From Streptomyces sp. DT2A-34 (GTDB lineage: Bacteria > Actinomycetota > Actinomycetes > Streptomycetales > Streptomycetaceae): a stretch of 64,000 bases of DNA. Made by a program: the position numbers and the translations under genes. The stretch is taken from NCBI RefSeq assembly GCF_030499515.1, contig NZ_JASTWJ010000001.1, positions 1,178,001 to 1,242,000 of the forward strand. The letters run 5' to 3'. Under the pieces are notes generated by a model that did no database searches, was not told the origin of the DNA, and saw only the letters and a list, made by a program, of their open reading frames with translations. This document shows positions 35,760 to 44,722 of the stretch, piece by piece. Each line of letters starts with the position of its first letter. Position 1 is the stretch's first letter.

Positions 35760-36986
35760 CTACCGGCGCGGCAACAACCCGATCGCCGCGACCGGTACGG
35801 CCGCCAGTACCAGCCAGGGCACAGCGGCCGGCAGACCCGTGTCGAGCAGCGTGCCCGTCGCCGAGCTGCCGACCAGGACGATCAGGCCCGAGACCGACGA
35901 CAACGCCCCGGTGTAGAGGCCGAGTCGGCCCTCCTCGGCGAGGTCGGGGACCCAGGCGCGGGCGACCGGCGCGACGAGCATCTGGCCTAGGGTGAGCAGG
36001 ACGACGAAGCCGGCCGCGGGCAATAGCCCTGCCGTGCCCGTCCAGTCGGCGGGCCGGGCCGCGGCCACGACCGCGAACCCCGTTGAGATCAGCAGCAGTC
36101 CGACCACCATGGACCGGCGCAGGGTGAGCCGCTCCCCCACCCAGCGGGTGACCGGCAGCTGGGCGACCACCACCAGCAGCGAGGACAGGGCGAACAGCCA
36201 GGCCAGCGCGGCCTGGGAGCCCGTGACGCGCTCCACCTCGTCGGGGAGGGCGAGGTAGAGCTGGTTGTAGGCGAGCAGGTAGGCGCCGTACGCGCAGCAC
36301 AGGGCGAGGAAGCGCCGGTTGCGCAGCAGCTTCCCCATGCCGCCGCGGAACCGGACGCCCCCTCGCCCGGGTATGTGCTGCGGCAGCAGCCACGCGTGCC
36401 CGGCGAGGACGAGTACGAAGATTCCGGCGCCGGCGAGGCAGACCGTACGGAAGTCCACCGACAGCAGCAGCGCGCCCAGCAATGGTCCGACGAAGGCGCC
36501 CGCCTGTCCGGCCACCGTCAGCAGCGCGAGGACGCGGGTACGGGAGCCGCCGCCCGACTCCTCCCACACCACGGCCTGCCGGGCGACCTCGGACTCCACG
36601 GCGGGTGAGAACAGCGCGGCGGCGAACCCGATCAGCAGCACGGCACCGATGACCGCCCAGGTCTCCCGCGCGTACCCGAGCCACGCGAACCCGGCGATCC
36701 GCAGCACGCAGCCCGTGAGCACGACCGGCCGGATGCCGTACCGGTCGGCCAACGCCCCGCCCACCACGAACAGCCCCTGCTGGCTGAAGGTCCGCAGCCC
36801 CAGCACGAACCCGACCAGCCAGCCCGCCATGCCGACGGCCTGTCCCAGGTGCTCGGAGAGGAAGGGCAGCACGGCGAAGAAGCCGATGTTGAAGGCGAGT
36901 TGGGTGAGGATGAGCAGGCGGAGGAGGGGGGAGAGGCGGGGGCGGTCCGGTGTCTTGCGGAGGTCGCGCGACAGTAGCGAGGTCAT
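35760..36986 (-). CDS. MFS transporter
   Basis: A 408-residue, 12-helix transporter. LLILTQLAFNIGFFAVLPFLSEHLGQ is helix 1 and GGALADRYGIRPVVLTG the loop 2-3 motif; VTRWVGERLTLRRSMVVGL is the second-half equivalent. The ATG overlaps the stop of the fused permease gene by 4 bp, so it is made with the ABC uptake system. Substrate unknown; exporters paired with solute-binding proteins in this manner occur in metallophore loci, but no synthesis genes are seen nearby. Confidence 0.85.
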   Translation of the reverse strand: MTSLLSRDLRKTPDRPRLSPLLRLLILTQLAFNIGFFAVLPFLSEHLGQAVGMAGWLVGFVLGLRTFSQQGLFVVGGALADRYGIRPVVLTGCVLRIAGFAWLGYARETWAVIGAVLLIGFAAALFSPAVESEVARQAVVWEESGGGSRTRVLALLTVAGQAGAFVGPLLGALLLSVDFRTVCLAGAGIFVLVLAGHAWLLPQHIPGRGGVRFRGGMGKLLRNRRFLALCCAYGAYLLAYNQLYLALPDEVERVTGSQAALAWLFALSSLLVVVAQLPVTRWVGERLTLRRSMVVGLLLISTGFAVVAAARPADWTGTAGLLPAAGFVVLLTLGQMLVAPVARAWVPDLAEEGRLGLYTGALSSVSGLIVLVGSSATGTLLDTGLPAAVPWLVLAAVPVAAIGLLPRR

Positions 36987-38833
36987 CCGGTCTTCACCAA
37001 CTCCCTGGAGGCTGACGGCTGTTCGGGCATGGGCAGGATGGGTTCGGCCTCACGGCGTCGTCGCCGCCCCCACCGCACGCCACCGGCCGCCGTCACCGCC
37101 AGCGCGCCCAGCAGGGCGAGTACGACGGCGGGGGCGAGGACCGCCCAGGGGGCGCGCTCGGCGTACGGCTGGTTCTCGGCCAGGAGCAGGCCCCATTCCG
37201 GGGAGGGTGGCTGGGCACCCAGGCCGAGGAAAGCCAGGGAGGCGAGCGCGAGGGCGATGCCCGGCAGGCGGAGCAGGGCGTGGCGGGTGACGGGGGGTAC
37301 GACGGCGGGGAGGAGTTCGTGACGCAGGAGGTACCAGGGGCCGGCGCCCAGCGCGCGGGTGGCGGTCAGGTGGAGGGCGGCGCGTTCCTGCCGGAGCAGC
37401 GCGGAGGTGTGGGCGGCGAGCGGCGCCCAGGCGACGGCGGCCACGGCGAGCGCGGGCGTGGCGGTTCCGCTGCCGACGACCGCGGTGACGAGCAGGGCGA
37501 CGAGGACCGGCGGCAGCGCGGTGACGGTGTCGACGAGCGGGCCGGACAGCCGGGGCAGCAGGCCGAGCAGCACTCCGGTGAGCAGGGTGGCGGCGGTGAT
37601 CGCGAGGGCGAGCAGCAGGGTGTCGAGGGCGCCGTGGGCGACGCGGGCGAGCACGTCCCGGCCGAGGGCGTCGGTGCCGAACGGGTGCGCCGGGGAGGGG
37701 GCGGCGAGTCGCTCGGCGGTGTCGAGGGCCAGCGGGTCTCGGGGCAGGCCGAGGGCGATGACGGCGACCAGCAGGCCGCCGTAGGCGAACGGCAGGATCC
37801 TGCCGGCGGGCGGCGACGGCCGGTGCAGGGACGGCAGTGCGCCGTCGCGCAGGGCCGGGCCGATCAGCAGGCGGGCGAGGAGGCGGGCCAGTCCGGCGGC
37901 CACCGCGGCGAGCAGGATGAGGGCGAGCGTGCCGGCCTGGAGGACGGGCAGGTCCTGGGCGAGGGCGGCCTGGAGGGTGGTGCGGCCCAGGCCGGGGATA
38001 TCGAAGATCTGCTCGACGGTGACCGATCCGCCGGTCAGTCCTACGACGAACAGGCCGGTGTTGGGCAGCAGTCCGGGCAGGCAGCGGCGCAGGGCCTGGC
38101 GGGCGACGGTGCGGCCGGGAAGTCCGCGTGCGGTGGCGGCCAGGGCCCAGGGCTCGGCGAAGGCGCCGGGCAGCAGGTCGTCGAGGAGGCGGCCGAGGAC
38201 GGCCCCGGCGGGGAGGCCGAGGGCGAGGGCGGGGAGGATCGTCCACTGGGGGCCGTACCAGCCGAGGGCCGGGAGCCAGCCGAGTTGGACGCCTACGACG
38301 GTGGCGAGTACGGAGGCAGTGAGGAACTCGGGCAGTGCGGCGAGGACGGCGGAGCCGCTGCCGCCCGCCCGTCGCCCGCCACCGCCCTTCCAACGAGGCG
38401 CTTCGCGCCACACCTTCTGATTGCGCCGCCCGTCGAGCCGCCGGTGTGCGCCGAGCCACAGGGTGCGGGCGCAGATCAGCGCGGCGGTGACGGCGGCGAC
38501 CGCGAGGGCCACCGCCATCAGCAGCAGGGACACACCCAGGGCCTGGAGCACGGCGGGCGTGACCTCGCTGCCGGAGATCCACGAACGGCCGGAGTCCCCG
38601 TGCCACAGCCCGCCCAGCCAGTCACCGAGGAGGTGGAAGGGGCCGTTGTCCAGGCCGAGTTGGGCTCGGATGTCCGCGAGCACCTCGGGGGTGGGGTCGC
38701 GGTCCGCCGAGCGGACCTTGAGCACGGTGAGGGCCGGGTCCGTGTGCGAGAGCCAGGGCAGTACGCCGATGGCGGTGACGAGTGCGACCGCGATCCCGAC
38801 CCGCCACAGGAACGTGGCCGTGCGCTGCCGCAT
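36983..38833 (-). CDS. Fused DppB-DppC type ABC transporter permease
   Basis: A 616-residue protein joining the two oligopeptide/nickel permeases that are normally separate. The first half (about 1-320) has a DppB-like periplasmic segment (DIRAQLGLDNGPFHLLGDWLGGLWHGDSGRSW) and EQIFDIPGLGRTTLQAA as the EAA-region end. The second half (about 345-600) has HPFGTDALGRDVLARVAHGALDTL, the DppC hallmark, and SLAFLGLGAQPPSPEWGLLLAEN. It is coupled to the MFS gene by an ATGA overlap and follows the solute-binding lipoprotein by 3 bp. No ATPase gene is present in the window, so it must borrow one. Confidence 0.88.
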   Translation of the reverse strand: MRQRTATFLWRVGIAVALVTAIGVLPWLSHTDPALTVLKVRSADRDPTPEVLADIRAQLGLDNGPFHLLGDWLGGLWHGDSGRSWISGSEVTPAVLQALGVSLLLMAVALAVAAVTAALICARTLWLGAHRRLDGRRNQKVWREAPRWKGGGGRRAGGSGSAVLAALPEFLTASVLATVVGVQLGWLPALGWYGPQWTILPALALGLPAGAVLGRLLDDLLPGAFAEPWALAATARGLPGRTVARQALRRCLPGLLPNTGLFVVGLTGGSVTVEQIFDIPGLGRTTLQAALAQDLPVLQAGTLALILLAAVAAGLARLLARLLIGPALRDGALPSLHRPSPPAGRILPFAYGGLLVAVIALGLPRDPLALDTAERLAAPSPAHPFGTDALGRDVLARVAHGALDTLLLALAITAATLLTGVLLGLLPRLSGPLVDTVTALPPVLVALLVTAVVGSGTATPALAVAAVAWAPLAAHTSALLRQERAALHLTATRALGAGPWYLLRHELLPAVVPPVTRHALLRLPGIALALASLAFLGLGAQPPSPEWGLLLAENQPYAERAPWAVLAPAVVLALLGALAVTAAGGVRWGRRRRREAEPILPMPEQPSASRELVKTG

Positions 38834-38836
38834 GGG

Positions 38837-40354
38837 TCAGCGCCGGGTGCCGGTGTCGACGAGGGTGCGCTCGTACGGGTCGAGGAGCGCGCCACGGACG
38901 TCGGTCCCGACGCCGGTGATGATGCGCTGGTGGACCAGCGGTACGACGGCGTCCGTGCCGAGGATCCGGGCCTCGGCGGCCATCGCCGCGTCCTGCCGCT
39001 CGGCGGTGTCGGCGGTGTCCTCGGCCTTGGCCACGGCCCGGTCGACGTCCTTGTCGCACAGCTGGGCGATGTTGTAGCCGCCGTCGCAGGTGTAGTCGCT
39101 GGCCAGGACGGAGACGGGGTCGCCGGTGTCGACGAGGGTGTTGCGGGCGAGGACGAAGGCGTCGAACCTGCCGTCCAGCGCGTCGCTCTCCAGCCGTGAG
39201 TACTCGCGCACCTCCAGCGCGACCTCGAACCCGGCCTTCTCCAGCTGCTGCTTCAGCACCTGGGCGACTTCCGGGAGTTCGGGCCGGTTGTCGTAGGTGG
39301 CGAGCGTGATACGAGTCCTTTCGGGCTTCTCGGGTGCCGTACGCCCGACCGGCTCGGTGCGCTTGCCGGCGGCCCAGGTCACGGCGGGCCCGTAGACGCC
39401 GACGCCGGCGTCGGCGTACCCCTCATAGACACCCTTGGCGAACGCGGAGGTGTCGACGGCCTGCCGGGCGGCGGCCCGGAGCGCGGCGTCCTTGAAGGCG
39501 CCCTTCTCGGTGTTGAGGAGCAGGCTCGTGGTGCGGGTCGTGGCGGTCGCCTCGCGGGTGGCCTTGTCGAGGGTTGCGGCCTGGGCGACGGGGATCGCCT
39601 CGGCGAGGTCGACCTGGTTCGTACGGAGGGCGCCGGCGCGGGCGGTGCCGTCGGCGACGAACTTGACGTCGATGCCGGTGGCCTGGGCGCGGCCGCCCCA
39701 GTAGTCGTCGTAGCGGTCGAGGGTGGCGGCGGTGGCGCCCATGACCTTGGTGAGTTCGAAGGGCCCGGTGGCGGTGCCGACCGGGTCGACCTTGTCCCCC
39801 GTGCCGTACGCCTTGCCGGAGAAGACGGCGAGGGCCGGACTGGACAGGCGCAGCGGCAGGACGGGGTCGGGGTCCTCGGTGGTGATCCGTACGCCGGTGC
39901 TGCCCTCGGCCTTCGCGGTGAGGGTGACGCCGGAGAGGGCGGCCGGGACGGGCTTGGCCGACGCGGCGTGGGTGAGGGCGGTGGCGACCGCGGCCGGGGT
40001 GACGGCGGAACCGTCCTGGAAGGTGGCCTCACGCAGGGTGAACAGCCAGGTGCGGTCGTTCTCCTGCTGCCAGGAGGCGGCGAGGGCGGGAGCCGCGGCA
40101 CCGTTGGCGTCCAGGGCGGTCAGGCCCTCGGTGACGCCGAGGCGGCTGAGGATGGTGGAGTCGGCGCCGTACGGCGAGAGGTTCTCGGCGGGCGGGAAGG
40201 CGAGGGCGACGCGGAGGCGGGAGCCGTCCTGGGCGTCGCCCGCGGCGTCGGTGCCGCCGCCGGAGGCGAAGCAGCCCGCGAGGACCGGGGCCAGCACGAG
40301 GGCGAGGAGCGGGCGGAGTGGGCGCCGCACGTTCTGTCGCACATTCTGTCCCAC
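38837..40354 (-). CDS. Family 5 solute-binding lipoprotein (peptide/nickel/opine type)
   Basis: A 505-residue exported lipoprotein. The signal is MGQNVRQNVRRPLRPLLALV followed by a lipobox LAGC, giving a membrane-anchored binding protein. SRLGVTEGLTALDANGAAAPALAASW and WLFTLREATFQDGSAVTPAAVATAL are the SBP_bac_5 family strands. It delivers a peptide-like, metal-chelate or sugar ligand to the fused permease encoded 3 bp downstream. The first codons are repetitive (GQNVRQNVRR). The ligand cannot be told from sequence. Confidence 0.88.
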   Translation of the reverse strand: MGQNVRQNVRRPLRPLLALVLAPVLAGCFASGGGTDAAGDAQDGSRLRVALAFPPAENLSPYGADSTILSRLGVTEGLTALDANGAAAPALAASWQQENDRTWLFTLREATFQDGSAVTPAAVATALTHAASAKPVPAALSGVTLTAKAEGSTGVRITTEDPDPVLPLRLSSPALAVFSGKAYGTGDKVDPVGTATGPFELTKVMGATAATLDRYDDYWGGRAQATGIDVKFVADGTARAGALRTNQVDLAEAIPVAQAATLDKATREATATTRTTSLLLNTEKGAFKDAALRAAARQAVDTSAFAKGVYEGYADAGVGVYGPAVTWAAGKRTEPVGRTAPEKPERTRITLATYDNRPELPEVAQVLKQQLEKAGFEVALEVREYSRLESDALDGRFDAFVLARNTLVDTGDPVSVLASDYTCDGGYNIAQLCDKDVDRAVAKAEDTADTAERQDAAMAAEARILGTDAVVPLVHQRIITGVGTDVRGALLDPYERTLVDTGTRR

Positions 40355-40357
40355 GTT

Positions 40358-40894
40358 CTATCGCTCCATCGGTATCTCGAAGTGGACGACGCCGAAGGCG
40401 CCGTCGGAATCCACGCGTTCGTCGTGCACGACCTTGCCGCGCGAGCGCCAGAAGGCCTCGGCACCGGGCACGTTCGGGTCGGTGTGCAGATAGACGGACC
40501 GGTACCCGCCGTCCGCCGCCGCGAAGGCGAGCAACTCGTCGACCAGCCGCCGGGCCAGTCCGCGCCTGCGGTGCTCGGGGCGGACGTAGACGCGGCGCAG
40601 CTGGGCGGTCTCGCCGCAGGGGTAGCGCTCGGCGAGGTGGCGCGGGTTCGGCGGGTGGGCCGGGCCGCGGGAGTCGAGGGCGGCGGTGGCCACGACACCG
40701 TTGTCGCGCGGGTCGAGCGCGACGAGGAGGGTGTGGCGGGCCGGGGCGACGTAGGCGGCGGCCGGGTCGATGATGTCCGTGTGCCAGCGGGGCACATAGC
40801 CGGTGCCGAAGTCGCGGTAGACGGTGTCGAGCATCAGGGCTCGCGCACCGTCGAGGTCGTCCGGGCCCGCCGCCCTGATGCTGTAGTCGTGCAC
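40358..40894 (-). CDS. GNAT-family N-acetyltransferase, leaderless start proposed
   Basis: A 178-residue acetyltransferase from GTG 40894 (180 from GTG 40900). LRRVYVRPEHRRRGLARRLVDELLAFA is the acetyl-CoA binding motif and AEAFWRSRGKVVHDERV the late GNAT helix. A TATGAT -10 box ends 6 nt before GTG 40894, so transcription should begin on that start codon and the message would be leaderless; the upstream GTG would then be untranscribed. It is the first gene of the solute-binding/permease/MFS operon, 3 bp ahead of the lipoprotein gene. Confidence 0.82.
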   Translation of the reverse strand: MHDYSIRAAGPDDLDGARALMLDTVYRDFGTGYVPRWHTDIIDPAAAYVAPARHTLLVALDPRDNGVVATAALDSRGPAHPPNPRHLAERYPCGETAQLRRVYVRPEHRRRGLARRLVDELLAFAAADGGYRSVYLHTDPNVPGAEAFWRSRGKVVHDERVDSDGAFGVVHFEIPMER

Positions 40895-40900
40895 TTGCAC

Positions 40901-40930
40901 ATCATATGCATTAAGGACGGGAGCTGATCA
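40901..40930 (-). promoter_or_regulatory. Leaderless promoter of the GNAT-transport operon
   Basis: On the minus strand TATGAT occupies 40906-40901, with a weak -35 candidate TGATCA 18 bp further up (40930-40925). The +1 expected 7 nt after the -10 coincides with GTG 40894. The surrounding TGCA-N7-TGCA words could also bind a regulator. Confidence 0.55.
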
Positions 40931-40975
40931 CGGCAACCCCTGCCGCACACCCAACCCCCTTACAGGTCTGGCGAT

Positions 40976-41005
40976 TTGACACTGATCGCGAGCCGCCGAC
41001 AACCT
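40976..41005 (+). promoter_or_regulatory. Candidate leaderless promoter of the Cys-Cys peptide operon
   Basis: A perfect TTGACA at 40976-40981, an 18-bp spacer and a weak CAACCT -10 (41000-41005) place the transcription start on the A of ATG 41012. No Shine-Dalgarno sequence precedes that ATG, which fits a leaderless message. Confidence 0.5.
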
Positions 41006-41011
41006 AGCCAC

Positions 41012-41113
41012 ATGACATCCATTTTCAACAAGGGTACCCTGAAGGCTGCCCTGGCCACGAAGGCTGCCCTGACCGCCCCGGCTGCCCCGGCCGTGAAAGC
41101 GGGCTGCTGCTGA
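41012..41113 (+). CDS. 33-aa peptide ending in Cys-Cys, coupled to an ATPase gene
   Basis: A short ORF too small for usual gene calling. It begins MTSIFNKG, continues with two TLKAAL/TKAAL-like repeats and an Ala/Pro stretch, and ends KAGCC. It is basic and amphipathic with no acidic residue. The stop overlaps the ATPase start (TGATG), implying translational coupling. A good TTGACA promoter lies at leaderless distance. It does not match a precursor family I know. It may be a regulatory leader, a metal-binding peptide or the substrate of the system; real expression is not proven. Confidence 0.6.
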   Translation: MTSIFNKGTLKAALATKAALTAPAAPAVKAGCC

Positions 41114-42063
41114 TGCGTATCGCATTCGTCGGCAAGGGCGGCAGCGGCAAGACGACTCTGTCGGCACTGTTCTCCCGCCACCTCGCCCGCGCCGGCGCAC
41201 CCGTGCTGGCCATCGACGGCGACATCAACCAGCACCTCGCCGAGGCACTGGGCCACGACGGGAAGGCCCCCCTGGACGCCCCGCCCCTCGGCGCCCACCT
41301 GAGGGACATCAAGGAGTTCCTGCGCGGCACCAACCCGCGCATCCCGTCCGCCGACGCCATGATCAAGACCACCCCGCCCGGCAGAGGCTCCCGCCTCCTG
41401 ACCCTGCTCGGCGACGACGAACTGCACGCGCGGCACGTCCGGCGCGTGGGGGACGTGCCGGTGATGGTGACGGGCGAGTTCGACGAGAGCGACCTGGGCG
41501 TGGCCTGCTACCACTCCAAGCTCGGCGCGGTCGAGCTCTACCTGGGCCACCTGGTCGACGGCCCCGGCGAGTACGTGGTGGTCGACATGACGGCGGGCGC
41601 GGACGCCTTCGCGTCGGGCCTGTTCACCCGCTTCGACATGACGTTCCTGGTCGCGGAGCCCACGCGCAAGGGCGTCTCGGTGTACCGCCAGTACCGGGAC
41701 CACGCCAGGGAGTTCGGCATCCGCATCGCGGTCATCGGCAACAAGGTGACAGGCGAGGACGACCTCCTCTTTCTCAAGGAAGAGGTCGGCGACGACCTCC
41801 TCACCCACCTGGTCCACTCCTCCTGGGTACGCGCGGCCGAACAGGGCAGGGAACAGGGCGAGTTGGAGTCCCACAACGTCCACGCCCTCAACATCCTGCG
41901 CGAGGCGGTCGACGCCCACCCCAAGGACTGGCCCACGATCCACCGCCACGCCGTCGAGTTCCACCTGCGCAACGCGCGGGCGTGGGCGGACGACCGGACG
42001 GGCCATGACGTGGCTTCGCAGGTGGACCCGGAGTTCGTACCGGGGCCGGCCGCGCCGGCCTGA
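41113..42063 (+). CDS. CooC/MinD-type P-loop ATPase
   Basis: A 316-residue cytosolic ATPase. MRIAFVGKGGSGKTTLSALF holds the deviant Walker A motif (KGGSGKTT) of the SIMIBI/MinD class, LAIDGDINQHLAEAL follows as the switch I region, and EYVVVDMTAGADAFASGLF is the Walker B/switch II. FDMTFLVAEPTRKGVSVYRQY resembles CooC-type nickel insertion ATPases. The start is coupled to the 33-aa Cys-Cys ORF, and the SCO5389-like gene follows 55 bp later. A metallocentre or partner-loading role is possible, but no carbon monoxide dehydrogenase or hydrogenase gene is present. Confidence 0.85.
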   Translation: MRIAFVGKGGSGKTTLSALFSRHLARAGAPVLAIDGDINQHLAEALGHDGKAPLDAPPLGAHLRDIKEFLRGTNPRIPSADAMIKTTPPGRGSRLLTLLGDDELHARHVRRVGDVPVMVTGEFDESDLGVACYHSKLGAVELYLGHLVDGPGEYVVVDMTAGADAFASGLFTRFDMTFLVAEPTRKGVSVYRQYRDHAREFGIRIAVIGNKVTGEDDLLFLKEEVGDDLLTHLVHSSWVRAAEQGREQGELESHNVHALNILREAVDAHPKDWPTIHRHAVEFHLRNARAWADDRTGHDVASQVDPEFVPGPAAPA

Positions 42064-42118
42064 CCACCCGCCCTCCTTACCCCAGCCCCCTCAACGCACA
42101 GACAGGACCAACACCTTC

Positions 42119-42511
42119 ATGTCTCTCGACGTCTCCCCGAAGCTCCTCGCCGAAGCCGAAAGCGGCGACATCCGCGAGCAGGACTTCGTGGACACGGTCC
42201 GCACCTCGCTGCCGTACGCCTACGACCTGATCGCCTCCCTCGCCACCGAACTGCGCGACGGCACAGCCGAGTTCACCGACAACCAGACCCCTCCCCCGTC
42301 GGAGCAGGAACGCGGCCAACTCCTGCGCGCCCTCGCCAGCGACGCGATCCGCACCAGCCTGGAGCGCCACTTCGGCGTGACCCTGGCCTTCCAGAACTGC
42401 CACCGGGTGGCGGCGTTCCGGACGGAGGCGCGGGGTGGGGAGACGTATGCGCGGTTCACTTCGATGCGGTCGCAGGTGTTGAATCAGTCGCCGGAGTTCA
42501 GGGACTGCTGA
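42119..42511 (+). CDS. Conserved streptomycete protein (SCO5389-like)
   Basis: A 130-residue soluble protein starting MSLDVSPKLLAEAESGDIRE. DFVDTVRTSLPYAYDLIASLATEL, FTDNQTPPPSEQERGQLLRALASDAIRTSLERHFGV and LAFQNCHRVAAFR are the distinctive stretches; I recall them from the family named after S. coelicolor SCO5389. No enzymatic motif is recognised. It follows the CooC/MinD-type ATPase and may be its partner or target. Function unknown. Confidence 0.8.
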   Translation: MSLDVSPKLLAEAESGDIREQDFVDTVRTSLPYAYDLIASLATELRDGTAEFTDNQTPPPSEQERGQLLRALASDAIRTSLERHFGVTLAFQNCHRVAAFRTEARGGETYARFTSMRSQVLNQSPEFRDC

Positions 42512-42736
42512 ACTGACGCACCCGCAGGTATGCACGGTCTACTCGACGCCGGTCGCGTCGAGTAGACGAACCAGATCCTCGCGGCTACAGCCGAGGATTG
42601 CGGCGACGGTGTCGGCCAGGCCCCCAACAGCGTGCCTCCGGGACGCTCGCACCGCGGACAGCGTGTACGTCTCCTGGTCCGGTGACCCCAAGCTCCTTCC
42701 TGGTGGAAGCAGGCGTGTAAGGCAGCGCTCCGTCCG
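42512..42736. other. Short gap with a possible gene remnant
   Basis: No complete gene is seen. On the minus strand 42652-42539 reads VRASRRHAVGGLADTVAAIL then GCSREDLVRLLDATGVE and a stop, a plausible helical C-terminus without a ribosome site. It may be the tail of a degraded gene downstream of the DUF262 gene, or chance. Confidence 0.25.
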
Positions 42737-44662
42737 CTACCGGATGCTCTGCAGGAGCTGCCCTGTAGTGGTGACGGTCCAGAACGACCAGCCGTTGCGA
42801 TTCGGGTTGACGTGCGGGTTGAGGGCATGCACTACGGCGACTGCCGCCCCGCTGGGAGTGTCGTATTCGCCGCGGCCGGGGCCGGAGGGGATCGTCACGG
42901 TACGGGACGAAGGGTCGTAGTAGGCGTTGATACGCCGGCCTTCGTAGAGCGTGTGGATCTCGACGCCCTGCTCCGTGCGGAGGTCTTGGAGTTCCGCTCC
43001 GACGAGCTGAGGTGCGGCCGGATCCTCCGCGATCACCTCCTCGTCGGCAGGGAGCTCGTCGGCGTCCTGGTGGGTGGGCTGCCCTGTGTAGGCGGGAAGT
43101 CCCAGCAGCTCGTTGAGGACGTTGGCCAGCATGCGCCTGCGTGCCGCCAGGAAGTCGGGGAACCGTTCCAGGGACCGCAGCTCCGGATCACCGGGGATCC
43201 ACTGCTCGGCGAGGCGCTCCGGCGCGATGCCCGCCATGTAGTCGACGGGCAGCCTGGAGGAGATCATCTTGTTGGTCTGACCGGTGACGAAGGCCAGGTT
43301 GGCAAGGCTGTTCCACTCCTCCTTCGCGTACGCCCCCTGGACTCGGGCTCGCGGGAACACGTGGTGGTACTCGATCTTGGCACTGCTGTTCATCGGCTGG
43401 TCGCTGATGGCGATGTTGGTCGCCCAGTCCCGCGCCGTCCCCCGCAACGCGGCGATGTAGAGCAACTTGAAGAAGGCATGCGTGGAGTACTTCTGCTCCA
43501 GGTCCCTGGGATGCAGGGCGCTGTCCACCGACCGGGTACCGGAGGCCCGGCGGATCAGCTCCGTGAACAGGTCCTCTCCCTGCCGTGCCTTGATCAGCCT
43601 GGCCTCCGCGTCGAGTTTGCCCTCGACCTGCAGCGAGTAGTGGCTGAACGCCATGGCCGTGTACACCCAGCGGCGCAGCAACTGGTGCTCCCCCGGGCGC
43701 AGTTTGCCGTCCCGGTGATGGAGCAGCAGGGCGGGCACGATGGTGACGTTCGGCGACGACAGGACCTCCGACCGCGGGATCGAGCACTCACCCTTCAGGA
43801 AGTCGACAGCGAAGCGGAGAGCCCTCTCGGTGGCCTGCCAGGCTTCCTTCAGCGCCGCTTCGTCCACATCCGCCCCGATGAGCTTGATGTGATGGGCACC
43901 GGTTCCCGCCAGTAGGCTCATGAGACGCAGGACGGCTTCCCTGTTCAGGGCGAAGTTGCTGTCCTGCAGCTCCCGGTGGAAGGCATCCATGGTGTCAAGG
44001 CCGTCCGACCACCGGGCGGCGATGGCGCTGTACACGAGATCACCCTTGGACAGCCGCCGGCCGCCCTTGTTCAGCCTTGCGAAGAGTTCGGCGACCTCCT
44101 CGTAGTCGTCGGACTCGTAGGTGATGACGGCGATCTGGTGATGCCGGATGTTGTTCACCTTCTGCAGTCGCTGCGTCCACGCGTCGAAGTCCGGATCGTC
44201 GAACGGCACACCGGCCTTGTGAAGGACTTGGTAGAACTGGACGTTCTCCTGAAGGAGTGTCGACACGGGGATGAGGAGCGGGTCCTTGCCCTGGACCGCG
44301 CTCGGGTTGACGAACTCCTCCGCACGGACGTCGAAACGAAGGTCGATGTGACGGCCGTCGGCCTTGGACTCCGGCTTGTACACCCACGCGAGGGACGTCA
44401 ACCGTTGCTGACCATCCAACAGATAGAGAGGCTGATGCGCCGACTTGGCGGTCTGGACGACGGCAGCCGTCTTGAAGGGCACCGTCAGATTGGTCTTCCA
44501 CAGCAGCAGAGCACCGACGGGGTAGCCGCGGTAGAGGGAGTCGAAGAGATCGCGTACGTCGGGCCGCATCCAGACGAAGTCACGCTGGATCGAGGGAATG
44601 ACCACCCTGCCGAGCAGCAGGTCCTCCACCTGGGAGATGATCTTCTCGTTTGCCAGCCCCAT
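42737..44662 (-). CDS. DUF262 - HNH-like - RAMA protein, candidate modification-dependent restriction enzyme
   Basis: A 641-residue protein. The N-terminal DUF262 (ParB/sulfiredoxin-like NTPase) shows IPSIQRDFVW (22-31) and LLDGQQRLT (81-89). Near residue 427 KIEYHHVFPRARV with downstream NSLANLAFVTGQTNK resembles an HNH/DUF1524 nuclease. The last 65 residues, including EGRRINAYYDPSSRTVTIPS and NRNGWSFWTV, look like a RAMA domain, which recognises modified DNA. This layout is like GmrSD, BrxU and SspE defence nucleases. No methylase or phosphorothioation genes are adjacent. Less GC-biased codons than its neighbours hint at transfer. Confidence 0.8.
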   Translation of the reverse strand: MGLANEKIISQVEDLLLGRVVIPSIQRDFVWMRPDVRDLFDSLYRGYPVGALLLWKTNLTVPFKTAAVVQTAKSAHQPLYLLDGQQRLTSLAWVYKPESKADGRHIDLRFDVRAEEFVNPSAVQGKDPLLIPVSTLLQENVQFYQVLHKAGVPFDDPDFDAWTQRLQKVNNIRHHQIAVITYESDDYEEVAELFARLNKGGRRLSKGDLVYSAIAARWSDGLDTMDAFHRELQDSNFALNREAVLRLMSLLAGTGAHHIKLIGADVDEAALKEAWQATERALRFAVDFLKGECSIPRSEVLSSPNVTIVPALLLHHRDGKLRPGEHQLLRRWVYTAMAFSHYSLQVEGKLDAEARLIKARQGEDLFTELIRRASGTRSVDSALHPRDLEQKYSTHAFFKLLYIAALRGTARDWATNIAISDQPMNSSAKIEYHHVFPRARVQGAYAKEEWNSLANLAFVTGQTNKMISSRLPVDYMAGIAPERLAEQWIPGDPELRSLERFPDFLAARRRMLANVLNELLGLPAYTGQPTHQDADELPADEEVIAEDPAAPQLVGAELQDLRTEQGVEIHTLYEGRRINAYYDPSSRTVTIPSGPGRGEYDTPSGAAVAVVHALNPHVNPNRNGWSFWTVTTTGQLLQSIR

Positions 44663-44722
44663 GTTGCCCCCAACTTGCGAGTCCTCTGCGAAACACCATA
44701 TCCACCAGTGGTGACACCCGTC

